From: Nitrospinaceae bacterium
Lineage (GTDB): Bacteria > Nitrospinota > Nitrospinia > Nitrospinales > VA-1
Direction of reading: 5' to 3'
NCBI GenBank assembly: GCA_012961055.1
Contig: DUAA01000093.1
Location: forward strand, 1-20,252
DNA length: 20,252 nucleotides
Shown here: piece after piece, positions 1 to 7,420 of the stretch
Position numbering within the stretch: the stretch's first letter is position 1
Layout: every line of letters begins with the position of its first letter
Notes under the pieces: model-generated
What the model saw: the letters and a program-made list of their open reading frames with translations, nothing else
What the model was told of the DNA's origin: nothing
Databases searched by the model: none
Made by a program: the position numbers and the translations under genes

Positions 1-160
1 TTCAGGTAGCGTTCCAAGTCTAGACCAGCGCCCTTCCGGGTGTCCGTTTCACCCTCGTTGTTCATGGGTCATGGAGATTTGTAAAACTCAAAACCCACAG
101 TTGCGTCAATTAGATAACCAGCGGCAAGTCAGTTGCCACCTTGAGCCAGAGTCATTATGA
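1..160 (+). CDS. Oligopeptide/dipeptide ABC transporter ATP-binding protein, OppD/DppD type (C-terminal end only)
   Basis: The frame starting at base 2 is open from the window edge to a TGA at 158-160, giving 52 codons. The peptide has the C-terminal signature of OppD/DppD ATPases: a VPSLDQRPSGCPFHPRC-like segment followed by a spaced Cys, Pro and final Cys (GC, RC, IC, then SCHL). In this family the region follows the nucleotide-binding domain and helps dock the ATPase to peptide permease subunits. The four cysteines match the spacing reported to hold an iron-sulfur cluster in some Dpp transporters; whether they do so here is inference. The stop overlaps the next gene's start in an ATGA arrangement, so the two ATPases are probably translationally coupled and act as a heterodimer. 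The ATPase core lies outside the window. Confidence 0.85.
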   Translation, partial: SGSVPSLDQRPSGCPFHPRCSWVMEICKTQNPQLRQLDNQRQVSCHLEPESL

Positions 161-1128
161 AAACTGAAAAACTTCTGGAAGTTCAAAATCTCAAGAAACA
201 CTTCTTCAAAAAAAAGAGATTTCTTGAAGCTCAAGCAGATCCCGTTCGCGCAGTGGATGGAATTTCATTCACCCTATACGAAGGAGAAACGCTGGGACTT
301 GTAGGAGAGAGCGGATGCGGCAAATCGACTGCGGCCCGAACCCTACTCCGCCTGATCGAGCCGACGTCGGGAAAACTAAGTTTTTGCGGGACAGATCTGC
401 TGAGTCTCAAGGAAACAGAATTGAGAAAGCTGAGAAAAGAAATGCAAATTGTTTTCCAGGACCCTTATTCTTCCGTCAACCCTGGTAGACGCATTGGTCA
501 TATCCTGCAAGAACCTTTTGAGATTCATGGGTTCCAGGACAAAAAAGAAAATGCCGAAAAAGCAGCCCAGCTATTAGAGCAAGTGGGCCTTGCACCCGAT
601 TATTTTAATCGGTATCCCCACGAATTAAGCGGAGGTCAACTTCAACGCATTGCCATTGCCCGAGCCATCGCCTTAAATCCAAAGTTGATCGTGGCTGACG
701 AACCGGTATCGGCTTTAGACGTATCCATACAAGCTCAAATCACCAATCTATTGCTAGATATGAAAGAAAACCTGGGCATCTCATATCTATTTATTTCTCA
801 TGATTTGCGGGTCGTCGAATATTTTTGTGACCGAGTAGCAGTGATGTATCTTGGGAAAATCGTCGAGATTGCTGACAGTGAACAAATATATAATTCGCCC
901 CAACACCCCTACACTCTCGCCCTGCTAAATGCAATTCCAAGATTGGAGTCTGGGCATATAAAACAAAAAACCTCTTTAAAGAACGATATTTCAAACGCCA
1001 CACCCCCCCTAAAAGGATGCAACTTTCAAAATCGTTGCCCTATCAAAGAAAAACAATGCGAAGAAAAAATGCCTGACCTTGAAGAAGTCGCGCCAGGCCA
1101 TCATGTCGCATGCTTCTTAAAACATTAA
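157..1128 (+). CDS. Oligopeptide/dipeptide ABC transporter ATP-binding protein, OppF/DppF type
   Basis: This is the second ATPase of an Opp/Dpp-type peptide importer, powering uptake of small peptides through two inner-membrane permeases that lie outside the window. The 323 residues have a complete ABC domain: Walker A GESGCGKST at 50-58, a Q-loop beginning QDPYSSVNP at 101, signature LSGGQ at 157-161, Walker B LIVADEP at 177-183, D-loop SALD at 185-188 and switch His215. The stretch from about 285 to the end is the oligopeptide-transporter C-terminal region, with cysteines 288, 294, 301 and 319 in the GCxFxxRCP pattern. The start overlaps the stop of the upstream OppD-like gene, and no strong ribosome binding site is visible, which fits coupling. 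Substrate (oligopeptide, dipeptide or another solute such as nickel) cannot be told from the ATPase alone. It converges on the ccm operon, and I see no clear hairpin terminator in the 45 bases between. Confidence 0.93.
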   Translation: MKTEKLLEVQNLKKHFFKKKRFLEAQADPVRAVDGISFTLYEGETLGLVGESGCGKSTAARTLLRLIEPTSGKLSFCGTDLLSLKETELRKLRKEMQIVFQDPYSSVNPGRRIGHILQEPFEIHGFQDKKENAEKAAQLLEQVGLAPDYFNRYPHELSGGQLQRIAIARAIALNPKLIVADEPVSALDVSIQAQITNLLLDMKENLGISYLFISHDLRVVEYFCDRVAVMYLGKIVEIADSEQIYNSPQHPYTLALLNAIPRLESGHIKQKTSLKNDISNATPPLKGCNFQNRCPIKEKQCEEKMPDLEEVAPGHHVACFLKH

Positions 1129-1173
1129 TCCATATTTCATATTTAGAAGAAACTCAATAAATTAATGCAGGGA

Positions 1174-1590
1174 CTAGTTTAGTGTTACGTCTTCCGTTCC
1201 ACGAGCAACAGGAAGAGGTGAAGCATGATGCATTATCATCTTCAATGTATCACCCTCAAGGTGAAACAAGTTGGTAGCAAAAACCTGGGAAACCAACACC
1301 CCACTTTCAGCAATAGTAAAAAGTTTCTCAATACAGGAAACCCAAGCCAGATGCTCCGTATCCAAAACCCGCACATCAGAGATTTGAATCTCCATATTGC
1401 CTGAGTTCTCAAAAATTCCTGCCCAACTATTGAGAATCGACTCCAACCCTTTAAGAGGAGGCCAACCGGGGTGGACACAGATTGTCTTTTCATCTTCTCC
1501 CCAAACCGCCTTCATCTTCTCAAGGTCTCTCTTATTAAAGGCTTCATAAAACCTTTCATTGACAGACTGGGCATTATCATCATTTATCAT
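1174..1590 (-). CDS. NTF2/SnoaL-like fold protein at the end of the ccm operon
   Basis: This small soluble protein is about 138 residues long if it starts at the ATG at 1590. The pattern resembles the SnoaL-like/NTF2 superfamily: an N-terminal helix (AQSVNERFYEAFNKRDLEKM), then a VHPGWPPLKGLESIL segment and a run of beta strands ending in HHASPLP. Members range from enzymes to ligand-binding or scaffold proteins, so no reaction can be assigned. A longer form from the ATG at 1599 is possible, but the GAGG element at 1602-1605 would then lie one base from the start. With the ATG at 1590 the spacing is 10 bases, so I prefer the shorter form. There is no signal peptide or membrane segment, so it should be cytoplasmic. 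It lies only about 20 bases after the thioredoxin gene and is the last gene of the ccm operon, which suggests co-expression with heme handling. Any role there is inference. Confidence 0.72.
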   Translation of the reverse strand: MINDDNAQSVNERFYEAFNKRDLEKMKAVWGEDEKTICVHPGWPPLKGLESILNSWAGIFENSGNMEIQISDVRVLDTEHLAWVSCIEKLFTIAESGVLVSQVFATNLFHLEGDTLKMIMHHASPLPVARGTEDVTLN

Positions 1591-1609
1591 TGGACACATT
1601 CCTCAGGTA

Positions 1610-2197
1610 TTATTGATTTAAAAGATGCTCTATCGCCTTAAAGGTCTCGGCGGACTCCCAGTCCTTGGCACCATCGACGCGGGCAACAACTCTGCCCCAT
1701 TTATCGACAACATAGGTAAATGGAATTGTAAATGAGGGATAAAGTTTTTCGGCAACCCCATCGGTATCCAGCAATACGGGAAAGGATAATTCATATTTAT
1801 CCACAAATTCTTGAACCTTGGAGGAACCCTCCTTGTCAAGACTAACTGCGAGAAGGGTCAACCCTTTCGAACGATAACGGCGATACAAAGTTTCGAAGCT
1901 AGGCATTTCCTTAATGCAAGGGACGCACCAAGTTGCCCAGAAATTGACAACGATCACTTTTCCGGAATGATCGTCAAGCCCTTCAAGATTACCTTTGAGG
2001 TTTCTTAGTCTAAACCGGGGGGCCAGATAGCCTGCCTCCGGCTTATACTGACTCAAGTCAATTTCCAGTTCAGGGTTTCCTGGCCTGGTATTTTGAAAAC
2101 TGAGAATAAGAAGAACTAGGGCAACAATGATCAACAAGCCCAGCAGTCCGTCCTTAAGACGAATAGAGCGTTTCTCTTTTGAGCCTATCAATTTCAT
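1610..2197 (-). CDS. Membrane-anchored thioredoxin-like protein, TlpA/ResA/CcmG family
   Basis: This is a thiol-disulfide reductase of 195 residues, predicted to keep the CXXCH cysteines of apocytochrome c reduced in the periplasm. The N-terminus is basic (KLIGSKEKRSIRLK), followed by one membrane segment at about 17-34, so the thioredoxin domain should face outward. The active site is WCVPC with Cys91 and Cys94 after the VVNFWAT strand, and the cis-proline is Pro159 in TIPFTYVVD. The motif around that proline looks more like ResA/TlpA than E. coli CcmG, so I leave the symbol blank. The chosen ATG lies 44 bases inside the end of ccmC. Later in-frame starts would remove the basic N-terminus or cut the membrane anchor, so the overlap is probably real and implies coupling. 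Its position directly after ccmC supports the CcmG role. Confidence 0.88.
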   Translation of the reverse strand: MKLIGSKEKRSIRLKDGLLGLLIIVALVLLILSFQNTRPGNPELEIDLSQYKPEAGYLAPRFRLRNLKGNLEGLDDHSGKVIVVNFWATWCVPCIKEMPSFETLYRRYRSKGLTLLAVSLDKEGSSKVQEFVDKYELSFPVLLDTDGVAEKLYPSFTIPFTYVVDKWGRVVARVDGAKDWESAETFKAIEHLLNQ

Positions 2198-2870
2198 CTT
2201 TCAATTTTTCTTGCCGTACCCGTACACCCATCAATAAAAAATAAAGCAAGGTGAAAGCACATAAGGAGATACCTAACGTTGCCAGCATCCCGATTTCCAT
2301 TCCCTTACCAATCCCTTCAGAGGAAATGACCTTGGGTTGGGGATGAAATGCTCGCCACCAGAGTACGGAAAAGTGGATAAGTGGAATATCAAGAAACCCT
2401 ACTATACCAAGTACGGCAGCATAGCGAGCCCGCATGGAGCCTGCTTCGCTTTGTGCCCGCAACATGAGGTAAGCCACATATATTATCCAGAGTATCAGGG
2501 TAGATGTGAGCCGAGCATCCCAAACCCACCAAGCACCCCAAATCGGCCTGGCCCAAATCGGCCCGGTGATTAATACCAAAGAACAAAAAATTACGCCGAT
2601 TTCTGCCGAGGCATGGGCATAAATATCCCATTCTCGCTCCTTCTTCCAAAGAAAAAGAATAGAACAAATAAAAACCACAAAGAACGCAAAAAATGAAAGC
2701 CAGGCAGAAGGAATATGGAAATACATAATCCGCTGCACTACACCTTCCGTCCGTTCAGTAGGCACATAAATAAAGATCGCAATAATCGCTGCCAGAAATG
2801 CTAAGCCCGTCATCCAGACAAGGATAGAGCTTTCTTCTTCATTTTCTTCTACTGCGTCAGAGCTCATCAT
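2154..2870 (-). CDS. ccmC: Heme exporter / CcmE heme-loading protein CcmC
   Basis: CcmC is an inner-membrane protein of the heme handling family that presents heme to CcmE at the periplasmic face. The 238 residues form about six membrane segments. The tryptophan-rich WWD signature is clear at 111-118 (WGAWWVWD) and is followed by ARLTSTLILW. Two histidines flank it in the expected places, His52 in MYFHIPSAW and His166 in IPLIHFSVLWW; these correspond to the two heme-ligand histidines known in E. coli CcmC. The N-terminus has an acidic stretch before the first helix. The ATG shares one base with the ccmD stop (TAATG), and the 3' end overlaps the thioredoxin gene. Two adjacent ATG codons make the start uncertain by one residue. 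Confidence 0.96.
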   Translation of the reverse strand: MMSSDAVEENEEESSILVWMTGLAFLAAIIAIFIYVPTERTEGVVQRIMYFHIPSAWLSFFAFFVVFICSILFLWKKEREWDIYAHASAEIGVIFCSLVLITGPIWARPIWGAWWVWDARLTSTLILWIIYVAYLMLRAQSEAGSMRARYAAVLGIVGFLDIPLIHFSVLWWRAFHPQPKVISSEGIGKGMEIGMLATLGISLCAFTLLYFLLMGVRVRQEKLKDEIDRLKRETLYSS

Positions 2871-3013
2871 TACCCTTCCCTGCTCAGGGTTTCTTTCAGC
2901 AATTCAAGATCTTTTTCAAGAGCGCGGTTGCGTTGCTTGAGCGTAAACACATAATAAATAATGCCGCCCCACACAAATGCATTGGCCGCAAATAAAAACC
3001 CTAAATAATCCAT
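2870..3013 (-). CDS. ccmD: Small heme exporter subunit CcmD
   Basis: This 47-codon gene sits between ccmB and ccmC. The protein begins MDYLGFLFAANAFVWGGIIY, a single membrane helix with a tyrosine-rich start, followed by a basic and charged tail (KQRNRALEKDLELLK). That is the usual CcmD layout: one transmembrane segment and a short cytoplasmic coiled tail. CcmD stabilises the CcmABC complex and is needed to release heme-loaded CcmE. A very good ribosome binding site, GGAGG, lies 8 bases before the ATG at 3013 and overlaps the last codons of ccmB. The TAA stop overlaps the ccmC ATG by one base. Sequence conservation in this family is weak, so size, topology and position carry the call. Confidence 0.9.
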   Translation of the reverse strand: MDYLGFLFAANAFVWGGIIYYVFTLKQRNRALEKDLELLKETLSREG

Positions 3014-3017
3014 TCCG

Positions 3018-3698
3018 TCATTCCTCCAGAATATGGTCGATAGTCATAATGGAAACACCAATATAAATGATATCAAATGAAGCCGTCAAACCAATCCAAT
3101 TCATCATTTCTGACAGGGGCTCTCCTGCCAGAACCTGCCCCGTCATCCGAACCACTGCAATGACAATAGGCACCAGCAGGGGATAGAGTAAAATGGGCAA
3201 CATAATTTCCCGGGTTTTTAGGTTTGATGCTAATGAGGACAGCAGAGTCCCCAAGGCACAAAAGCCCAAGGTCCCCAAAAATATTACAATCAAAAGAGGG
3301 AATAAATGTTCTAAAAGATCGATGTTAAAGAAGATCATAAAAAGTGGCAATATGAACAATTCCATAATGGTCAAAAAGACAAAATTACTGATCAATTTTC
3401 CAAAATAAATTGCCGTTCTGTCTGCGGGCATCAACATCAAGGCCATAAGACATCCATTCTCTTTTTCGAGCGCAAAAGATCGGTTCAGTCCTATAGTGCC
3501 AGAAAATAGAAATGCCACCCACAATATCCCAGGTCCAACTTCACTGGCCTCGACAACACTCAAGTTCACGGAAAAAATAAATATCAGAATAACCAACAAT
3601 GCGAAGATAAACATCGCACTGAACAGTTCTCGAGTCTTGAACTCTATTGTAAAATCTTTCCATACAATGGCAGAGACTTGACTTATAAAAAGGTTCAT
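3018..3698 (-). CDS. ccmB: Heme exporter permease CcmB
   Basis: CcmB is the membrane subunit paired with the ATPase CcmA; the complex uses ATP to free holo-CcmE from CcmC. The 226 residues match the family's usual length and give about six hydrophobic helices. An amphipathic N-terminal part (VSAIVWKDFTIEFKTRE) precedes the first helix. The hallmark segment after the second helix, ALEKENGCLMALMLMPADRT, closely resembles the FxxExxxGxLxxLxxxPxxxxxxxxGK stretch seen across CcmB proteins. The gene follows ccmA by 15 bases, and its end carries the ribosome binding site of ccmD. No strong Shine-Dalgarno is seen ahead of its own ATG, so coupling with ccmA is likely. Confidence 0.94.
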   Translation of the reverse strand: MNLFISQVSAIVWKDFTIEFKTRELFSAMFIFALLVILIFIFSVNLSVVEASEVGPGILWVAFLFSGTIGLNRSFALEKENGCLMALMLMPADRTAIYFGKLISNFVFLTIMELFILPLFMIFFNIDLLEHLFPLLIVIFLGTLGFCALGTLLSSLASNLKTREIMLPILLYPLLVPIVIAVVRMTGQVLAGEPLSEMMNWIGLTASFDIIYIGVSIMTIDHILEE

Positions 3699-3713
3699 AG
3701 CTTTAGTCTGAGA

Positions 3714-4478
3714 TCAGGAGTGACGAATACCCATGGCAAATTGCTTATCGCGAACTGCATCAAAATACATCTCTTCAAATTTATCCTTATTGATCCCCTC
3801 AACATCTTCGAAAAATGCAAATCGTCCCATCACCTGCAAAGCCACCTTGTCACACATTTCCAGGCCACAGGACACGTCATGCGTGGTCATCAATATAGTT
3901 CTCTTCTTATTATGCAAAGTAATAAGATTCTCTTTGAGAACGTTAGAAGCTTGGATATCCAGGCCTGTGAAAGGTTCATCCAGGAACAATATGGAAGGAT
4001 CATGCAAAATGGCTCGGGCTATTGAAAGCCTCTGTATCATGCCACGGGAAAAAGTTCTCACTGGGTCATGCCTGCGTGGTGCTAGCCCCACATCTTCCAG
4101 GGCGGTCAGAGCCAACTCCTTAAGACGGCCCAGACCATACATTTTTCCAAAAAAAATCAGGTTTTCCAAGGGGGTCAAATCTCCATATAGGGCGGTCGAA
4201 TGAGATATAACTCCAATTTCGCGCCGCATTTCAGGGTGTCCCCCTTCCACTTCAAATCCGGCAACCCGAGCTGTACCTGACGAAGGCCGGGTCAACCCAG
4301 AAAGTATTTTAATTAAGGTAGTCTTGCCTGCTCCGTTTGGACCAAATACCGATAAAAATTCACCCCGCTCCAAATTAAAGCTGATGCCATCCAATGCTTT
4401 CAGGACACCAAATTCTTTACGAAGCTTGCGAACTTCAATGACAGGGTTGGAAGGTTGGGATGTTTGACTGTCTACCAT
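3714..4478 (-). CDS. ccmA: Heme exporter ATP-binding protein CcmA
   Basis: CcmA is the cytoplasmic ATPase of the CcmAB complex in cytochrome c maturation. In the 254 residues, Walker A is GPNGAGKTT at 46-54, the signature region is FSRGMIQRLSIARA at 143-156, Walker B is ILFLDEP at 163-169, the D-loop is TGLD at 171-174 and the switch histidine is His200. In place of the usual Q-loop glutamine the segment reads GVISHSTALYGDLTPLENL, which is normal for CcmA (E. coli has IGHQPG there). That detail, with the adjacent ccmB, ccmD and ccmC genes, separates it from generic ABC-2 ATPases. An AGGGG element lies about 12 bases ahead of the ATG, a rather long spacing. Confidence 0.93.
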   Translation of the reverse strand: MVDSQTSQPSNPVIEVRKLRKEFGVLKALDGISFNLERGEFLSVFGPNGAGKTTLIKILSGLTRPSSGTARVAGFEVEGGHPEMRREIGVISHSTALYGDLTPLENLIFFGKMYGLGRLKELALTALEDVGLAPRRHDPVRTFSRGMIQRLSIARAILHDPSILFLDEPFTGLDIQASNVLKENLITLHNKKRTILMTTHDVSCGLEMCDKVALQVMGRFAFFEDVEGINKDKFEEMYFDAVRDKQFAMGIRHS

Positions 4479-4515
4479 TCTGAATAGAGGCCCCTGCTAA
4501 ACAATCGCGTCCAGT

Positions 4516-4842
4516 TTAGATAGGTTTATGGGATTTGTTTTTTCTGCGTTCCTGTTCCAAGCGATCCATATTCACCAAAATTCCTTCCGCCTCTTTTTCC
4601 AGCTTGCGGAGAAGATCTTTATAGTCGAGTTCAGAGATTTTATCCGTGCTGTAATCGAACTCCAGTTCTTTAATGGAAATCAGAGTTTCTTCTTTTCGCA
4701 TTAAAAGATGTTTATAGGTGTCACTGGAAACGTCTATCGGTTCGACCAACTTTTTGGACTTCAATTTTCCAAAAAGTGGGATTCCTACAGCCAGCAGGAT
4801 CACAACGATCAGAATCAATTCTAAGAAGTGGATGAATCCCAT
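4516..4842 (-). CDS. Short CcmI-like membrane protein with a coiled-coil tail
   Basis: This is a 108-residue protein with one N-terminal membrane helix (about 7-24, then GKLKSKK) and a charged helical tail. The central pattern, KEETLISIKELEFDYSTDKISE followed by LDYKDLLRKLEKEAE, resembles the segment after the first helices of CcmI/CycH proteins, where the consensus is roughly L-x-E-L-E-x-D-x-x-x-G-x-L-[ST]-x-x-[DE]-[YF]. Full CcmI also has a periplasmic TPR domain that chaperones apocytochromes. That domain is absent here and I see no separate TPR gene in the operon. The gene starts two bases after the ccmH stop and ends 37 bases before ccmA. A job in organising the CcmF-CcmH ligation complex is inference. 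Confidence 0.65.
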   Translation of the reverse strand: MGFIHFLELILIVVILLAVGIPLFGKLKSKKLVEPIDVSSDTYKHLLMRKEETLISIKELEFDYSTDKISELDYKDLLRKLEKEAEGILVNMDRLEQERRKNKSHKPI

Positions 4843-4844
4843 TC

Positions 4845-5327
4845 CTATAGCTCGATCCCATCTAATTCGTCTTTTAAACGCTTGGAGTATTTTCCAGAAA
4901 TTTCAGTTTCGGCTCCAGGAGCCTCAGCGGAATCGCTATCGTCCTTTTTTCCCACGCAGGCAAGAAGAACTTTACGGACTCCAAATCCCCCAGCCACCAA
5001 AGCTACGAAGGGGGTAAGCCAAGCAGTCAGATTGAATCCAAATTTTGAAGGTGCAGACAATACGGTTTCACCGTACTCATCTACCTGCATTTTAATAATT
5101 TGATCTACGGTAAGTCCAGATTCCAGCATTTTAGAAAACTTAGCACGAGTTTTATCGGAAGTGGAACAAGTACAATTCAAAAGTACTTTTCCACACTTGT
5201 CATCACATTTACACATCAACGCATTTTCGAGGTCCTGCAATACAGCGCCAGCACTAGCGGTAGTCACCTGACCCATCGATATCCAAACCAACACAAACAA
5301 ACCTGTCAACACTTTCAGATGTTTCAT
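4845..5327 (-). CDS. ccmH: CcmH-like cytochrome c maturation protein with variant cysteine cluster
   Basis: CcmH proteins are periplasmic, membrane-anchored thiol proteins that resolve or form mixed disulfides with the apocytochrome CXXCH motif before heme attachment. The 160 residues begin with a signal peptide (about 1-26, ending TASA). The body has a CcmH-like core: LESGLTVDQIIKMQVDEYGE, then APSKFGFN and a membrane helix TAWLTPFVALVAGGFGV at about 101-117. The usual LRCxxC active site is replaced by a cluster with Cys39, Cys41, Cys45, Cys52 and Cys54 (LMCKCDDKCGKVLLNCTC), so no CXXC is present. A sixth cysteine (124) follows the helix, and the tail is acidic. The ATG at 5327 has a good site, CAGGAG, 7 bases upstream, overlapping the end of ccmF, so the two are coupled. 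Confidence 0.87.
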   Translation of the reverse strand: MKHLKVLTGLFVLVWISMGQVTTASAGAVLQDLENALMCKCDDKCGKVLLNCTCSTSDKTRAKFSKMLESGLTVDQIIKMQVDEYGETVLSAPSKFGFNLTAWLTPFVALVAGGFGVRKVLLACVGKKDDSDSAEAPGAETEISGKYSKRLKDELDGIEL

Positions 5328-5331
5328 GTGG

Positions 5332-7347
5332 CTACTCCTGCGCGGGAGAAGGAAACAAATGGTCCTGCCTGCGTACTCTTTCCAAGCGACGACGCTGTTC
5401 CAATCGATCTGGCCACATTGAAATCATGGATCCAAAGGCAATAATCCATCCCCCCGTCCACATCCAACTGACCATTGGGTTCACATAAACTTTAATCGTT
5501 GCAGACTCATCCTCTCGAAAATCGGCCAGAATCATATACAAATCCTCTTTCCAAGTTGAAAGAACATCCACTTCTGAAACCGGCTGGTTCTGCCCTTTAT
5601 AAAACTCTTTTTCAGGATGTCCCGTCCAATATCGTTTGCCATCACGCTCAACAGCCAGCTGTGCAATAATTCGAGTTTTGACATTGGTGGCTTCCACCGC
5701 AACCAGTTTCTCATAGGTGATGGTATATCCTCTGATCTCAAAGGAATCCCCTATTTTTAAATGTTTTTCTGTATGAGTTCCATACGCCTGCGATCCTGCA
5801 ATTCCAGCAAAAATCAACACCACACCGATATGAACAATATAACCGCCATAACGTCTCTTGTTACGCCAAGTCACGGTTGCTAATGCCCCCACAGCAGTCT
5901 CATCGTGCAGACCCATTCTTGAAACCATGCCCTTGTAAAACTCAGTCAAGATACTGGTCAACACAAAAACACAAAGCACAAATGTTATGTAAGTATAAAT
6001 TTCTGTCCTGCTTCCTAGCGGAATAAAAGGGAGCAACACCACAGCCGCAATAATGGCAGCGGCAACTGGTCTTAAAAAGTTTTTCTTCAAGTTTGAAAAT
6101 GTTGCCCGACGCCATGCGATTACAGGACCAATGCCAATGAGCGCCAAAAGCGCAAGCCCAATGGGAACGTTGACCTGATTATAAAATGGCGGGCCAACCG
6201 TAATCTTCACTCCCCGCACAGCTTCTGAAATTATCGGGAAAATTGTTCCCCAGAAAGTTGCAAATGCAATCCCCAGCAAAACCAAATTATTAAATAAGAA
6301 ACTACTTTCCCGAGATAAAAACGAGTCCAGCTCGTTTGTACTTTTTAATAGAGGAAGTCGCGAAATGATCAACCCAACACAAGAGACAATAATAAAGAAC
6401 AGAAACGCTAAAAAATAATAACCTAATGTGGCCTCATCAAAGGTATGCACAGATTGAATGAGTCCGCTCCGGGTAATAAATGTTCCAAAAATCGTCATCG
6501 CGAAAGTCAGAAGAACCAATGACATATTCCAGACTTTCATCATGTCCTTTTTTTCCTGAATCATAACGGAATGCAAATAAGCTGTTGCTACCAGCAAGGG
6601 CATGAACGCGGCATTTTCAACAGGATCCCAGGCCCAGTAGCCACCCCAGCCAAGCTCCACATAAGCCCAGGAGGCACCAAACAAATTGCCCATACAAAGA
6701 AAAAACCAGGAGATCAAAGTCCACTTCCGAGTCATACGAATCCAACCGTCATCCAGATCCTTACTGATCAGGGCAGCCACCGCAAATGCGAAAGGAACCG
6801 TAAAACCCACATATCCCAAATACAAGGTAGGAGGGTGAATCACCATCCAGTAGTTTTGCAGAAGCGGATTCAGGCCACGCCCGTCTTCGGGGGGCAGAGG
6901 AATACGTTCAAAGGGATTGGTGGAAAAATTAATCAGGAAAAGAAAGAACACAATGATGACTAGCATGACCGCCATCGCATAAGGGACAACTCGAAGGTTT
7001 TTCTTCCGGTTCTGAAAATGAACCACGAGCATATAACTGGAAAGAAGCAGCGTCCAAAACAGAAGCGACCCTTTTTGCCCACCCCAAAATGAGGATACTT
7101 TATAGAACGTATCAAGCTCTATGTTGGAATAGGCCCAGACATATTGCAGGCTGAAGTCATTGGTAAGAAAACCTCTCATTAAACACACGGAAGAGAGAGC
7201 AACACATCCCCAAACTATAAACGGGGTCTTGTCTGCACTAAGGTAAAGATCGATGCGGTTACCACGGGCTGACATAACATAGGCTACACAACCGTAGAGA
7301 GCCGTGGCCAGAGCCAACAATAATGAAAATTCACCAATATCATTCAT
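5332..7347 (-). CDS. ccmF: Cytochrome c heme lyase subunit CcmF
   Basis: CcmF is the large inner-membrane heme handling protein that takes heme from CcmE and, with CcmH, catalyses thioether bond formation. The 671 residues are typical in length, with many membrane helices. The WWD domain is present at 234-245 (WGGYWAWDPVEN). The four conserved histidines can all be placed: His171 in HPPTLYLGYVG, His259 in AYLHS, His301 in HTFDE and His506 in GGYIVHIG. By position these match E. coli His173, His261, His303 and His491, the ligands for the WWD-bound heme and the structural heme b. A large soluble loop precedes the last helix, ending GWIIAFGSMISMWPDR. The ATG at 7347 has no clear Shine-Dalgarno and is 73 bases after ccmE. 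Confidence 0.97.
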   Translation of the reverse strand: MNDIGEFSLLLALATALYGCVAYVMSARGNRIDLYLSADKTPFIVWGCVALSSVCLMRGFLTNDFSLQYVWAYSNIELDTFYKVSSFWGGQKGSLLFWTLLLSSYMLVVHFQNRKKNLRVVPYAMAVMLVIIVFFLFLINFSTNPFERIPLPPEDGRGLNPLLQNYWMVIHPPTLYLGYVGFTVPFAFAVAALISKDLDDGWIRMTRKWTLISWFFLCMGNLFGASWAYVELGWGGYWAWDPVENAAFMPLLVATAYLHSVMIQEKKDMMKVWNMSLVLLTFAMTIFGTFITRSGLIQSVHTFDEATLGYYFLAFLFFIIVSCVGLIISRLPLLKSTNELDSFLSRESSFLFNNLVLLGIAFATFWGTIFPIISEAVRGVKITVGPPFYNQVNVPIGLALLALIGIGPVIAWRRATFSNLKKNFLRPVAAAIIAAVVLLPFIPLGSRTEIYTYITFVLCVFVLTSILTEFYKGMVSRMGLHDETAVGALATVTWRNKRRYGGYIVHIGVVLIFAGIAGSQAYGTHTEKHLKIGDSFEIRGYTITYEKLVAVEATNVKTRIIAQLAVERDGKRYWTGHPEKEFYKGQNQPVSEVDVLSTWKEDLYMILADFREDESATIKVYVNPMVSWMWTGGWIIAFGSMISMWPDRLEQRRRLERVRRQDHLFPSPAQE

Positions 7348-7420
7348 GGGTTTACTATACTAACGCCCTAATCCCGCTCTAAAGCTGGATTAACACAGTT
7401 GATCAATTTTAAAGGGAAGG

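Noticed and set aside
1129..1173. Possible bidirectional terminator between oppF and the NTF2-like gene
   Set aside because: No GC-rich stem followed by a T-run could be found on either strand in this AT-rich gap.
3733..4203. 156-codon open frame on the plus strand opposite ccmA
   Set aside because: It is antisense to the conserved ATPase motifs of ccmA, with no start signal or domain.
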